From Piper betle (taxonomy: Eukaryota; Streptophyta; Magnoliopsida; Piperales; Piperaceae): DNA of 64,000 nt. The stretch is taken from the NCBI GenBank assembly GCA_033002965.1, contig JAURVB010009136.1:1-64000 (forward strand), written 5' to 3'. This document shows positions 1 to 11,493 of the stretch, one piece after another. The notes under the pieces are model-generated. The model saw only the letters and a list, made by a program, of their open reading frames with translations, was not told where the DNA came from and searched no databases. The stretch's first letter is position 1. Each line of letters starts with the position of its first letter. The position numbers and the translations under genes are program-made.

Positions 1-116
1 CACGAGACCGGCGTCGGCTCGGTACACGTGTCCCGAAACTGACTCAACTCGAAAATAACGGTCGACCCGATCGAGTTCCTGAATATAAAACCCTAACTCG
101 AATCGTGGGTTTTACA
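1..116 (-). repeat. Terminal piece of a Ty3-gypsy-like LTR, minus orientation
   Basis: Bases 1-116 are the reverse complement, with scattered mismatches, of 4581-4690, the start of the 2.9-kb LTR-like unit in this window. The shared terminus reads TGTAAAACCC on the minus strand and ends at about 116, so this copy would extend leftwards out of the window. Only its end is visible. Confidence 0.6.
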
Positions 117-1319
117 GTTTCTACCAACGCCACCACCCATTTGAGCCATTTTCCAGTAACGACAAGCCACCTCTGACCGATCCAACTACCCAAACAGCTT
201 CCCTTCACCGAGACCTTCATTTTGAGACTACCCATGACCACTGCGTGGCCGCAATCGCCACCGGCGACACCCCCGCACCACACGGTAATTCTGCCCTTTT
301 TGGCCGTTTTTCGGCTAGCCAGCGGTTGGACTCCACCAATCGCCATGACCATCATCTACCTCATTGTATGGGCCGTCGATCCCAACCCGCTTTGTCGAAC
401 CCATTCGTCTGCCCTCGTTCGCATCCAGCAACCCAAGTCCTGTTCACATGTTCATGTCCACCTACATGCCTGAGCCCATGTCCGCTTCCAGCTACCCGGC
501 CCAGCAACCAAACCCAGCACTGTTGCTCAACTCGCTAAGTCAACTCGGTCGACTCGCCCAGGTTGACCTCGCTTCCTATTTCCATCTTGATTTTAGCTGT
601 TTTTTATTATTTTTGGTAATTCGAAAACCTCATATTAGTTTAGATACATATTCACATTATTTAGTATATTTTAATATTATGAGTGCTTTTATTTAATTAT
701 TTATTTATTCATTTATTATTGTTTATTTCTTTTATTTATATGCTTGTCGTATATGATGATTGCTTATGTGAGTGTTTATTATTATTATTGATATGTTTAC
801 TTATTAATATTAATCTTATTTATGTTTATTAAATGTTATATATTTATTTATCTATTTATTCGTTGCATGCATGTTATTATTTATTTGTATTTAATTACGT
901 ATTCCGTATTGGATAACTATGATATTATTATTATTCATTATTAGCTAATATTAACTAATTATTAATTAATTAATTTATAGAATGATTTTGTATTTATTTA
1001 TTTATTTATATGTTTACTAACACAGGTAAATGTAATATTTACTCGTGTTTAGCCATGTATATATATAATATATGATATTATTATTTTATGATTAGAGTAT
1101 TGATTATTTTTATGCATTTATTATTTATCTATTTATTCATGAGTGTATGTATTTATTTATTTATTATTTGTTATTAGTTAATTCCTTTATTATGTCTCAA
1201 TTTTGCGTATTAAATGTTTAGTTGTAGGTTTACTTAGTATTGCCTTTCTTTATTAGGATGTATTGATGATGTGAGCACACCACAAGTATGCATCATATAG
1301 AGATATCTGTATTTTACTT
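117..1319. other. Gene-free repeat-derived stretch, GC-rich then AT-rich
   Basis: No supportable gene. 117-590 is moderately GC-rich, with open frames on both strands but no recognisable domain. 600-1320 is low-complexity AT-rich DNA built of TTTATTTA-like runs. It lies between two fragments related to the LTR unit at 4581-7466 and is probably the diverged middle of such a unit. Confidence 0.4.
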
Positions 1320-2190
1320 AGTAGTGGGTTTTGATATAGGTTTCAGAGTCTGAGCTCGCCGTAGAGGAGATGTCATGCTTAGAACTTGGACCACAGGTCC
1401 ATTAGGATGCTTTTCACTTTTTATCGCTATATTCTATTGCTAGTTTGATTTCAAGATTGCAGGACGTGTTAAGTGGTTGTTTTATTGGACCCCATTTAAC
1501 ACGGGCTATTTAGACTTATTTTACTTCTGTGATTAATAACCCTTGGGGATGTGACCCCTCGAGTCTGATTTCGAAAACAAGATTCACCACAACTTGCCTT
1601 CAGGCCTGTTATATAAATCCCTTTCTAGGTCTATATATAATTTTTTCGAGTTTTCAATGAGATGTGAGATAAGGAAAAACCAACAACTACGTCTTGAGAT
1701 AGGGCACATGTTTGTCAAAGCGGGCTCTGGATTTGGTGAGCGTTTATTCCATTCTCGAGGTATCCTAACAACTCCACCTTTGAGTTCCTTAAACCTGGAG
1801 AAGGGAGTTCCTTAAACCTGGAGAAGTGTTGAGGTTTACGGGTAGTGTAATGCAGTGCATATCTAGACTTGCGGTTTCAAAGGGTATTGAAGGCGCATGC
1901 CTGAGAGTACTCGACCTCTGTACTCATGGCCAATGGTGATACAGAGGATGTAGAGGGCTGAAAGAAAAGAAATTAATGTTCCCGTGCAAGAGATAGTTTT
2001 TAAAGTTGACAAAGCATGAGATGAGTAAGAAAAGGGACACTGATCGTGTGAGGTCGATGGCTCATAATTAACGCCCTTATGAGAGATTTTGTGAATGAGT
2101 ATATAAATGTTTTCATTTAAAGGATAGTCAGTTCCTCCTGTGCCAGTTTGACTCTTAGTTATTTTTGAACCAGTAACACTCGTTCTTGAC
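1320..2190 (+). repeat. Ty3-gypsy-like LTR fragment, second copy
   Basis: Aligns in direct orientation with 6100-6940 over several hundred bases. Shared landmarks include GAGCTCGCCG, GATTAATAACCC, the stretch ending in TTATATAAATCCCT (a possible TATA region) and AACCAGTAACACTCGTT near 2168. The alignment breaks near 2190. Divergence is clear but moderate, so this is an old copy of the same family. Confidence 0.65.
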
Positions 2191-2259
2191 CAATCAACCT
2201 GGGACTATGCTACATCGATGATGGTATGCCAAGAGAAGGGAATTTTGAGGACCAAGTTT

Positions 2260-2290
2260 CCTTAAGGTGGGTGGAATGTTACATCTCTTA
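2260..2290 (+). other. Polypurine tract and LTR-start junction of a gypsy-type element
   Basis: The sequence TTAAGGTGGGTGGA followed directly by TGTTACATC (from 2277) has the form of a Ty3-gypsy polypurine tract abutting a 3' LTR that begins with TG. It closely resembles the tract before the TRIM LTRs at 13666, 13976 and 14347. No pol reading frame survives upstream. Confidence 0.45.
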
Positions 2291-3598
2291 AAGTTAAATT
2301 AGTCCTAAATCCAACACCTAGTTAGGTAAGATCCAATATATTAGTAGAGATGTGCTTAAGATTGTTAACTTGATTAATCAACTTTTGAAGACATGACTAA
2401 ACCCATCAATTTGCACTAATTAGGTGGGACCTTTACATTTAAGAAGGGTCTAATAAATATTGCTAATGCAAGCATTTGAACTTGATTTTATTTTTGAAAT
2501 CACATCAAGTGATCTCAACTTTAAAGTTTTATTAATTCAAAAATAGATTAGATGACCCATAGGTAATGAGGTTCAATAAAATATTACTAACCACGTCCTA
2601 TGACATAAAAATGAAACAATGTAGAGCCAAGCAACAGATCAACCAAAAGGAATCCAACGAATCTATGAGGCCAGCTCTACGGCCTAGCTGATAGAGCTCA
2701 ACTTCGTAAACCTAGAAATGCAACCACTACTCACTTCCTACATTGATGATTTGCATGCAATGACACGGAGATAATCCTAAATGCAACAAGATGAAATGAG
2801 ATGCAAGGAGAGAAGGAAAATAAACATCACAACATAATTTCATATTGAGTGCATCATCATAATTGTATAAAATTTTGTAAAAATAAATAGCGATAAAGTG
2901 ACAAAGACCTCGGTTCATTATGAAATTAAATTCAAGAATCAATCCTATGTTTAAAGCTAATCATGAAATATCAAAATATCTGAAAGATTTGGTGCAATTT
3001 AACTTGAAATAACTAATATGCTAATCAAGATTAAAATCTCAGATAAAATTATAAAGAACTAGACGTCAATTAATTAAAGCTAACCTCATGATAATTTTAT
3101 CGTAGCAATTTTAGATCTAAAGAATTAGAAAGATATGGAATCACCCAAACTCATGACATGTGACTGAAGATTATATTGCTATTAAGATAATCTTATATTG
3201 TTTATTTAATTAAGATAATTAAATTAATTATCATTCAACTTAAGGTTTCCACATTGCATTCTTTTGACAACCAAATATAAGTTAAAATATTATTATTTTA
3301 TCTATTTAATTAATTAATCAATTTACACACAAAATGAGGTCACACGAATGCGGCCAAAATTATAATGTCTTAATCTTTTTCTCGTTTCAACTATTATTGG
3401 GTAAATTAATTGTTAAAAATTACAACTTTACATTGAATCAAGCATGTCATCATATTTAATGAATAAAAATCAAAACTTTTATATAAAATTCAAAACTTTA
3501 ACATGATCCAAACAAAGTCACATCAGAACTTACAATAAACATGATGATAAACAACTAGTTCTACATGCCTAAACAGAGAAATCTACGAGGAAACACAC
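2291..3598. other. AT-rich intergenic DNA, no gene seen
   Basis: No domain-bearing frame, RNA gene or clear repeat boundary found. It may be LTR sequence starting at 2277, but no matching 3' end was located. Confidence 0.4.
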
Positions 3599-3976
3599 TA
3601 TTATATAAGGTTGGCCTGAATTAAATTGATCTACTAAAGTAAAAGGTTATGGGCCATAAATTAAGGTATGGAATTCAATGTAAAAAATGTGGAATTCATT
3701 GTATAGATACCTTTTCATAATTCTCTTTTCGTGTTGGGTGAAAATAAATTTATGAAACTACAGTTATAAATAAGGAGGTTATGGTCCCTGAATCAAAAAG
3801 CAGTTTCGTTCTGGTATCCCATTATCTAGAATTCAGGTTTTGGAAAACTCTTCTTAGATTCAGAAGACCAATACCTAAGGTGGTCAAGACTCTAGTTTCT
3901 CTTATGGCTTCAGGTACACTTCCACTATTTAGTTTATTTACTCGATGATTTGATATGAAATCTAATAAAGTCCTAC
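3599..3976 (+). repeat. Ty1-copia 5' LTR, truncated at its 5' end
   Basis: Aligns base for base, with roughly 10% differences by eye, to the 3' LTR at 8790-9220. The match starts at TATTATATAAGG (3599), so about the first 50 bases of the LTR are missing or replaced. It ends in GTCCTACA, the counterpart of GTCCAACA in the 3' LTR, and is followed at once by a degenerate initiator-Met primer site at 3977-3991. Confidence 0.8.
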
Positions 3977-3993
3977 AAGCGGCATTAGAGCCA
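3977..3993 (+). other. Copia primer-binding site, degenerate (tRNA-iMet)
   Basis: AGCGGCATTAGAGCC directly after the 5' LTR corresponds to the plant copia consensus TGGTATCAGAGC, with a few changes. Position and match together support the LTR boundary. Confidence 0.6.
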
Positions 3994-4296
3994 CTTTTAT
4001 ATTAAATTATTAAGTATTAGGTTTTAAAATTATATTTAAATTATGGATTGGAACTATTCAGTTCTATTCTATTCAGATCTACACATTCAGGATTAAGGAA
4101 AGTACAGGAAAATACAGTTATAAAAGGTTATAATTTCGGAAACTCTCACATAAAATTATTTTTATAACCTTTTTTTGTTCAGCCATAATTAATATTTTAA
4201 AATTTATTAAGGACTACAATATGTTGCCAAAGTAGCCTTTTTTGTGGAAATTAATTTTTAAATATTAAGATAGTTATGAGTATTTAATTCATGTGG

Positions 4297-4534
4297 ATAT
4301 TAATCGGCCCAAAAGAAGGTTAATATTTGACAGAATTATATATTCATTTGTGGTAATAAATATAGGATGATTGTTAAGTTTCCATATGGATAATAAATCG
4401 GCCCAAATGAAGGTTTATTATTTGACAGGATTTATTATTTATATTTAATTACTGTATTGAGACTCATTTTAAATATGGGATAATTATTAAGTTTCCATGT
4501 GGATAATAAATCGGCCCAAAGGAAGGTTTATTAT
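4297..4534 (+). repeat. Three related hairpins in the copia 5' leader
   Basis: Three diverged repeats lie at 4297-4326, 4390-4421 and 4503-4534. Each has a 16-base loop TCGGCCCAAANGAAGG flanked by perfectly complementary arms. The arms are ATATTAA/TTAATAT in the first copy and ATAATAAA/TTTATTAT in the other two, so both sides changed together while pairing was kept. Each copy is followed by TTGACAG. They sit between the primer site and gag, the untranslated leader of the element, and may act as RNA signals for packaging, dimerisation or translation (inference). Confidence 0.7.
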
Positions 4535-4580
4535 TTGACAGGATTTATTATACATTTTTAATTACTGCACTTAGAGTACA

Positions 4581-7466
4581 TGTAAAACCCACGATTCGAG
4601 TCAGGGTTTTATATTCAGAACCGGTCAGTTCGACCGTTATTTTCGAGTCGAGTCAGTTTCAGAACACGTGTACTGAGCCGACGCCAGTCGCGTGTATGAG
4701 CTATGAGGGTCATGCGTACCCAAGTATATGATGATAACGTCATGAACACAGCAGAACAGAATGAGTTATCAGATATATGAGAGTATGCCACTTATGTTTT
4801 TCTTATTTTTATATATAGTGGATCGTAGAATTAGTTTTAGGCCGTTTACCGCGTTAGGACACGTTACGGGCAGTTTGGATGGGTTGATAGTTCTAGAGCA
4901 TATCATTGCGATGTTTTAGTGTTTGTTTGATTTTACGGGATTTTTCCCGATTTTTATGGGTTTTTTTGGGATTTAATACGACTTAGTTATTATTCTTGAC
5001 TCGAGCTGGAGACGAGTCAAGTCTTATTTACGAGTTTGCCACCACACACACCCCCGACCTTTCCTTTCTTCTTCCCCAAACCCTTGCCGCGCGCCGCCAC
5101 TGCGCATGCCGCCGCCGCTGCCGTGGACGCCCGCCCGGCCGCCGATCGTCGCCCCTAGCCCCGCCACGGCGTCGCTGTGCCGCCACGACCATGACCGGCC
5201 ACAGTCCGGCCGCCACGACGCGAGGAATCGCCGCGGTGACGTAGCGCTTTCGTCGCCGATCTCGCCGCCGCCGACCGTCGCCGCCACGATCAGGTGGTCG
5301 GCTCGACGTCCTTGACCCTCCAGCGACCTTCCCCGACCGGAGCAGAGGCCATCGCCGCCCTGGCCGGCCGGATCTAGCCACCCATCGCCGCCGGCTCTGT
5401 TTTGCCATTTTCCGGCGAGCCGCCGCCTCCATCGACCTCGTTGACCTCGTAGATGAGTCGGGCTCGCCGAGCCGGTTCCAAGGGTACCCAACACGACCAC
5501 TTTCCGGCCAGTAGACGCCGCCGGCGACTGTCGCCGGAAAATCGCCGGAAGCTGCCGGGAAACCGCTGGGACTTGCCAGAAAACCGCCAGAACTTGACGG
5601 AAAACCGGAATTTCTGGAATTCGCCAAAATTCACCGGATCTTCCGCGGGGCTCACCCAGTCGAGCCCGATCAAGCTTCGGACGCCGATGAGCGCCGAATT
5701 CGAGTTCCGAGACGCGCGACGAAACCCTAGCCGTCGCCGATTGTCGACGACGAGAGGTATAATTACCTCCAATTTGATTATTTAAATTGATGATTATTAG
5801 CATAGCATGGTAGGACTGATTATTTATCATGATAATGCCTAATTACTGATGAAGTAATGATTGTATGATTTGAGGAATTGTAAATGAATAGTAAGTGAGC
5901 TAATGAGATAAAATGAGTTGGAGCATGATAAGTGATCATGATGTAATTTAGAAAAACAGAATAAAATATAGTATGAATAGTTTGAGTTAGGATTATTCTC
6001 TTTCATGATTATTTGACTATGATGGATGATTATTATGTCGTGTGTGGTATTCATTGATTTTGATGCATCATGTAGTTAGAGGGCGTTAGTATTTAGTTTT
6101 GATGTGTAGGTACGGAGTAGGAGCTCGCCGCCTAGGCGCGATGACACGCTTGGAGCTTCTACCAGGTCCGTTTAGGACTCGACTCTGTTTTACGTCTTTC
6201 TATTGTATGTTTATCTTATTATTTGCAGGACGGGTTAAGTGGCGTTTTATTGGATCCCACTTAACTCGGGCCATCTAGCCGAACAGATTTCTGGATTAAT
6301 AACCCCTGAGGATGAGATCCTTCGAGGATGATTTCGAAAACAAGATCCACCACAAGTTGCCTTCGGGCCTATTATATAAATCCCTACCCAGCCCTATATA
6401 TATGTAGTTTTCGCGTTTTCAGTGAGACGAGAGATGGAGAAACCGACTGCACGTACCATGAACGGATGCCGTGACAGTCAAAGCGGGCTCTGGATTAGTG
6501 CCAGCGGACTGTTCCATTCCCGAGGGATCCTAACAACTCCGCGTTTGAGTTCCTCACACCCGGAGAACGTGGAGGTTAACGAGTACTGTTTAGTACAGCG
6601 CATGTCCGGACTTGTGGTTCAAAGGGTACTAAAGGCGACTGCCTGAGAGTACTCGGCCTTCGTGCTCAAGGCCAGGAGAAATATGGAGGTAAGGAGAGGG
6701 CTTAGGATAAAGTTTCACGATGAAGTACTGAAAAGAAGTGCCAAGAGCAGCACAGTACCAGCAGCAGATCAGTAAGTTCGGGATGCTACCGGGTCTGCAG
6801 CCCAGTGGCTCCTCAGTAGTGCCCTTCAGAGTGTTCACGTGGAGTATATGATGTTTTCTTTCATATGAGAGTTTGCTCTCATAGCCAGCTTGTTATAGTT
6901 ATTTTATTTTTCGGACCAGTAACACTTGTTACTGACGTGTTTTTATACTATATGTAGGTAACAATTACGAGTTGGAGGAGCCTGTTTGGACGGAGGAGCA
7001 TTTTTGTCGCTTGCACACATGTCAGTCAATTGAGTGTTTATATTGTGTTATGATATTATTATATGGTGTGAATAAATGCTTGAAACATGATGATGTGATG
7101 TGATTAGTTGTTAAAATATGATGTTATGACATGATGAAAGGCTAAGACATGATGACAAGAGGTGAGATGTGATCAGAGTGCACAACAGAAGTATGGCCCA
7201 AGTTTTATAATGAATATACGGTATATTAGATTATGTGTGATTAAAATTGTCGATATATGCATATGTATTGGTGTGTGTTTGAATTGCATGTCATTCATGT
7301 AGTACCATGTTAGGGTTTGTGCATTCATCCATGCTTTGAGAGTTGTATCTTCATCTTAAGACGTCGAGATTGGATCCGTATGAGTTAGGTTTGGGTTAGC
7401 CGACCTAACTGGGCCTGTAACATACCGGTTCGGTTCACAAGCGTGAACTGGATTTGGGGTGTTATA
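4581..7466 (+). mobile_element. Large Ty3-gypsy-like solo LTR or LTR-like unit inside the copia element
   Basis: It starts TGTAAAACCC and ends GGGGTGTTATA, imperfect inverted termini like those of many plant gypsy LTRs (TGTAACACCC...GGGTGTTACA). Copies of its parts occur at 1-116 (inverted) and 1320-2190 (direct). No primer site, polypurine tract or pol domain is inside, hence the solo-LTR reading. A very GC-rich block at 5040-5750, dense in CCG and CGCC, lies in AT-rich DNA. Flanking 5-mers GTACA and GTATC match at only three of five positions, so the target-site duplication is weak. It could instead be a large non-autonomous element. Confidence 0.6.
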
Positions 7467-7568
7467 GTATCACTTACAAATTAATATTTCTGTCTAAAGA
7501 ATAAATATTAATGTTGTGCTAGGTATCTAATGATGGGATTCAATATTGATTGAATTGTTAATCTTATT

Positions 7569-8454
7569 ATGGGCATTTTGTTTTGTTCTATTAATTCGGT
7601 TAATCAATCTGCTTATATGATTTCTACCAACATCAATTCAGTTCCAATGCTTAAAGATAATTTTATTGATAAGAAAGAAAGTGTAATGATTATTCTCAGC
7701 TGCATAGATCTTGACCTTGCATTAAGGACTGAACAATCTGCTTCTCTTATTGACAAAAGTTCCATTGAGGAAAAATGGGACATTAAGAAGTGGGAACATT
7801 CAAATCGCATGAATCTGTATGATCATAAAGCAGTGGGAAGTCTTATGTATGCTCAAGTATGTACGCGTCCAGATATTGTGTATATTATTGGAATGTTGGG
7901 TAGATATTTAAGTAATTCGGGATTGGATCACTGGATAGGAGCCAAAAGAGTCAGATCAACTTCAGATCATTGGGTATTATGATTCTAACTTTGCTGGATG
8001 CCAAGATAGTCATCGATCCACTTCTGGCTATGCCTATCTGCTTGGTGGAGGAGCTATTTCTTGGAGGAGTGCTAAGCAGACACTCATAGCTTCTTCTACT
8101 ATGGCAGCTAAATTTATAGCTTGTTCTGAAGCATCCAATCATGGAATATGGTTGCAGAATTTTGTCACAGGGCTACGCATTATTAATAATATTGAAAGAC
8201 CACTTAAGATATTTTGTGACAATCAATCTGCAGTATTATATTCAAATAACAACAAGTGCTCATCTAAATCAAAACATTTAAAGATCAAGTTCCTTGTTGT
8301 GAAAGAAAGAGTTCTCAGTGGTAAAGTCTCTATAGAGCATATTGGGACAAACTCAATGGTTGCGTATCCGCTTACTAAAAGTTTACCACCCAAGGTCTTT
8401 CATGAACATGTTGCTCATATGGGTGTTGTATCATTTGATGATATGCTACTTTAG
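7569..8454 (+). pseudogene. Copia gag-RNase H fusion remnant
   Basis: The N-terminal part (7620-7840) has the copia gag pattern: NSVPML, ILSCIDLDLALR, then EKWDIKKWEHSNRM. It then jumps without a break to the end of reverse transcriptase (VGSLMYAQVCTRPDIVY, near 7838). A further deletion and frame change follow GAKRV near 7950. After it comes RNase H: FAGCQDSHRSTSGY, ISWRSAKQTLIASSTMAA, FCDNQSAV and PLTKSLPPKVFHEH, ending at the stop at 8452-8454. The zinc knuckle, protease, integrase and RT catalytic YVDD region are gone. It cannot encode a working polyprotein. Confidence 0.85.
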
Positions 8455-8789
8455 TGGGAGTTTATATTTGGTTTAAGGTTCACTCTGTTTTGGTATTTTT
8501 GGGATTTTTGGCGATCTCATAAAGTTGGACCAGTTGAAAATAGGCATGTTAGATCAAATTACATATAATTTTCATGCTACACATCCATACTTGATCTATG
8601 TCATTTAATTATGTTGATATATGTGACCATGAATGGGTTTAGTTACGATAAATGTAACGAAATTCGTCTTGATCCTATATTGGCATTGATTAATGAACGA
8701 GATTGTTATTGTGGAATAATGGCATATGTTTTGGAGCTCATAAGGTTATACAATTATCTTCGTGTATATATTAAGTCCAAGTGGGAGAT

Positions 8790-9220
8790 TGTTGGACGTT
8801 AGACATAAATATATACGTGAATCAGGAATTATATCATATGTTATTATATAAGGTTGGACTAAATTAAATTGATCTACTAAAATGAAAGTTTATGGGCCAT
8901 AAATTAAGGTGTGAAATTTAATGTGAAAAGTGTGGAATTCATTGTATAAATACCTTTTTCATATTTCTCTTTTGTGATGGGTGAAAATGAATTTATGAAA
9001 CTATAGCTATAAATAAGGAGGTTATGGTCCATGAATTAAAAGCAGTTTTCGTTCTAGTATCCTATTGTCCAGAATTCAGGTTTTGGAAACCTCTTCTTAG
9101 ATTCAGAAGACCAATACCTAAGGTGGTCAAGACTCTAGTTTTTCTTATGGCTTCAGGTACGTTTCTACTATTTAGTTTATTTACTCGATGATTTGATATG
9201 AAATCTAATAAAGTCCAACA
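8790..9220 (+). repeat. Ty1-copia 3' LTR, full length
   Basis: 431 bases starting TGTTGGAC and ending GTCCAACA, an 8-base perfect terminal inverted repeat. It is preceded by the polypurine tract AAGTGGGAGAT. TATAAATAAGGAGG near 9008 is a candidate promoter segment shared with the 5' LTR. The base after the LTR starts GTTAG; the matching target duplication on the left is lost with the truncated 5' LTR. Confidence 0.85.
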
Positions 9221-10795
9221 GTTAGTTCATGTTGATGATTCGTGAATAAGTAAGAGATGTATTCATTTGCCTAAAGTATTGATAAAAGGGTTGTGTTTAA
9301 TGTGTTGCTTTAATTTTAATTACATAAAGGTATAACAATTAGATTAAAGTGATAAACTCGTAGGAAAGACTCAAGAGAGCCTTGCAAATAAATTAGTTTT
9401 ACATTAATTGATAGAAATGAATAAATAGAGTTAAGTAAAACAATTAAATGAAGTTGTGAACTCTATGTTTTAATTGCAAAAAATCTTGATAACTTAGTTA
9501 TGATGTTAATTTTCTATATGTGTTTTATTATTTTAGAAAACAAACTAAACATATTTTTGCAGTCACTTAAGTAAATTCAATTAAACTAATCTTGATAAAT
9601 ATTTTAATATTAATTCTTAGTAGGAACAATCTCTAACTATTATTTTTAGTACCTTGATTTGACACGTATATTTACGTTATAAATTTCACATTAGACCCTC
9701 CTCACATTAGACCCTCCCCAAGCTAAGCCTAGAGTTGTGGGGCTCACATGAGTGCCACAAAGCTGCTTTGGCAGTTCAGTATCATGGCACTAAGTGCCAA
9801 AAGTGGGCCAAGAAAAGGGAAAACGGGGAGGACAAATGGGGGAAATAAATGATTAGGTCTGGGTAGCTACTAGTGCTCCTCATATATGTCTATCAAGGCA
9901 TATCTAAAATGTCATGCCTAAGCAACTAATTCTAAGTTAATGCAAGACAAAAAAAAGAAACAAGCCCAAAACACGTGGGAACACAGCCCTAAGCAACCAA
10001 GCTATAAACAAAAGCCAAAAAAATAAAACAATAACAACCACCACAAGCAAGCGTCAGCTTCAATAGCTAAAACATGCCTAAACATAGGCCCAAACAACGA
10101 CCACCAAAGTTAGAACAGAGGCAACACAGCTATTGGTCTTGCAATTGGTGCCCAATTGGAGCAAAATACACAAACCGCTCGACGGGGAACGCAAACAACG
10201 TTGAAGCCAACAACAACGCACAAAAACAATCTTCCTCGACTCGATCGATTGAACCGGACCGACCACATATTAATCAGATCAGGCTAATAATAAATCCAAC
10301 ATAAAACAGGGGGTTCGATGGGCCAGGTTTTGCACATTTGGTCCTCAAGGATTTGTTTTCTTTTGCAGACATTGTTTGTGTTTGTAAAAATATTTGTAGT
10401 CTGCACGAATGTATTTTTAAAATAGGAAAGTTACTCCGCGTTGGGCACAGAAAATTTCTTTGCGCTCCTAACTTTGGGGCTGCCAGATTACAAGGACGGC
10501 CCAGATCTAAAAAATTTTTTTGATCTGGGTCATCCGATTGCAAGGACAGTCGAGATCACATTTTAAAGGAAGGATCGTCCTTATAATCGAACGGCCCAGA
10601 TGCGCGGGGCGCAGAAAATTGTTTTTGCTCCTGGTGCGGAATAACTAATCTCTTTTTAAAATATGACCATAAATATGGCACTGATACGAATGCGTATGTC
10701 CATGGACACCCCACCGGCCCGATTGCCACCCTTGTAGGGAGGGACACAAGCCGATCCAACTTGAGCCGAACCGACCCAAAGCACATATTCACACC
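9221..10795. other. Intergenic DNA with short direct repeats, no gene seen
   Basis: No domain-bearing frame was recognised. Near 9690-9720 the phrase ACATTAGACCCTCC occurs twice. At 10442-10470 and 10602-10630 a CAGAAAATT...TTTGC(G)CTCC segment is repeated directly. Between them, AAGGAC plus GGCCCAGAT motifs occur in both orientations, which looks like the decayed end of a Mutator-type or MITE element. Confidence 0.4.
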
Positions 10796-11493
10796 TAGAG
10801 GTGGGCATGGATGTCTGAATGTCCGTGTTCGACTGACGTCCGAAGCATGTCTGACCGAATTAAAAGAAACTAAACATGGGCATTTTTTTGTCCAACCAGA
10901 ATGTCCGATATTTTATATCAATAAAATAATGCCTTTAACATTTTTAATGCTAATATTATATTTTATGAAAATTACAAAACATAATATACAATAAAATTGA
11001 TATTTAATGCCTAAAATAACCAAAAATGACATAAATAAAAAAAGGATAAAAACCACTCTTGTATTTGAGGAATTTAGAACAATATATTCGCATTAATAAT
11101 CATATCAAACTACTTTCAAAATAAGTCAAATAAGAAGTCTTCAAGGAAGAAACCATCAAATAAAGTCACACAAATATAGTAATTCCAAACAAGCTAGTAA
11201 AATCACACAAACATAGTAATTCCAAACCAACTAATAAAATCACACAAAGGTGGAGAAGGCACTAGCGGTGATTAATAGACATGAAGATGTTGGAATATTA
11301 TCTTCATCAACATAATCATCAATATCTTCTCATTCTTCTATATTCATTGTTCCAAATAAATTTGATGATGAACTCTGTTGTTTCCCTACAAGGAAAAAAT
11401 ATAGTAAGAGAAAAATATATATGTTAAAAAATATATCAAAAATAAAAAATACATAGATATAAAATATAAATTACCTTCATATTCACTCCTCAA

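Larger units (their letters stand above)
3599..9220 (+). mobile_element. Ty1-copia retrotransposon, deletion derivative split by another LTR
   Basis: The order is 5' LTR, primer site, leader hairpins, a 2.9-kb foreign LTR-like insertion (4581-7466), the start of gag fused to RNase H (7569-8454), a polypurine tract AAGTGGGAGAT (8780-8789) and the 3' LTR (8790-9220). Protease, integrase and most of reverse transcriptase are absent, so it is non-autonomous. LTR divergence shows it is old. The insertion left the outer parts in order, so it came after the copia element. Confidence 0.8.

Noticed and set aside
5024..5830. 268-codon minus-strand open frame and several overlapping frames in the GC-rich block
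   Set aside because: Open on both strands because stops are rare in GC-rich DNA. Arg/Gly/Ser-rich low-complexity translation without a domain, and it lies inside an LTR-like unit.
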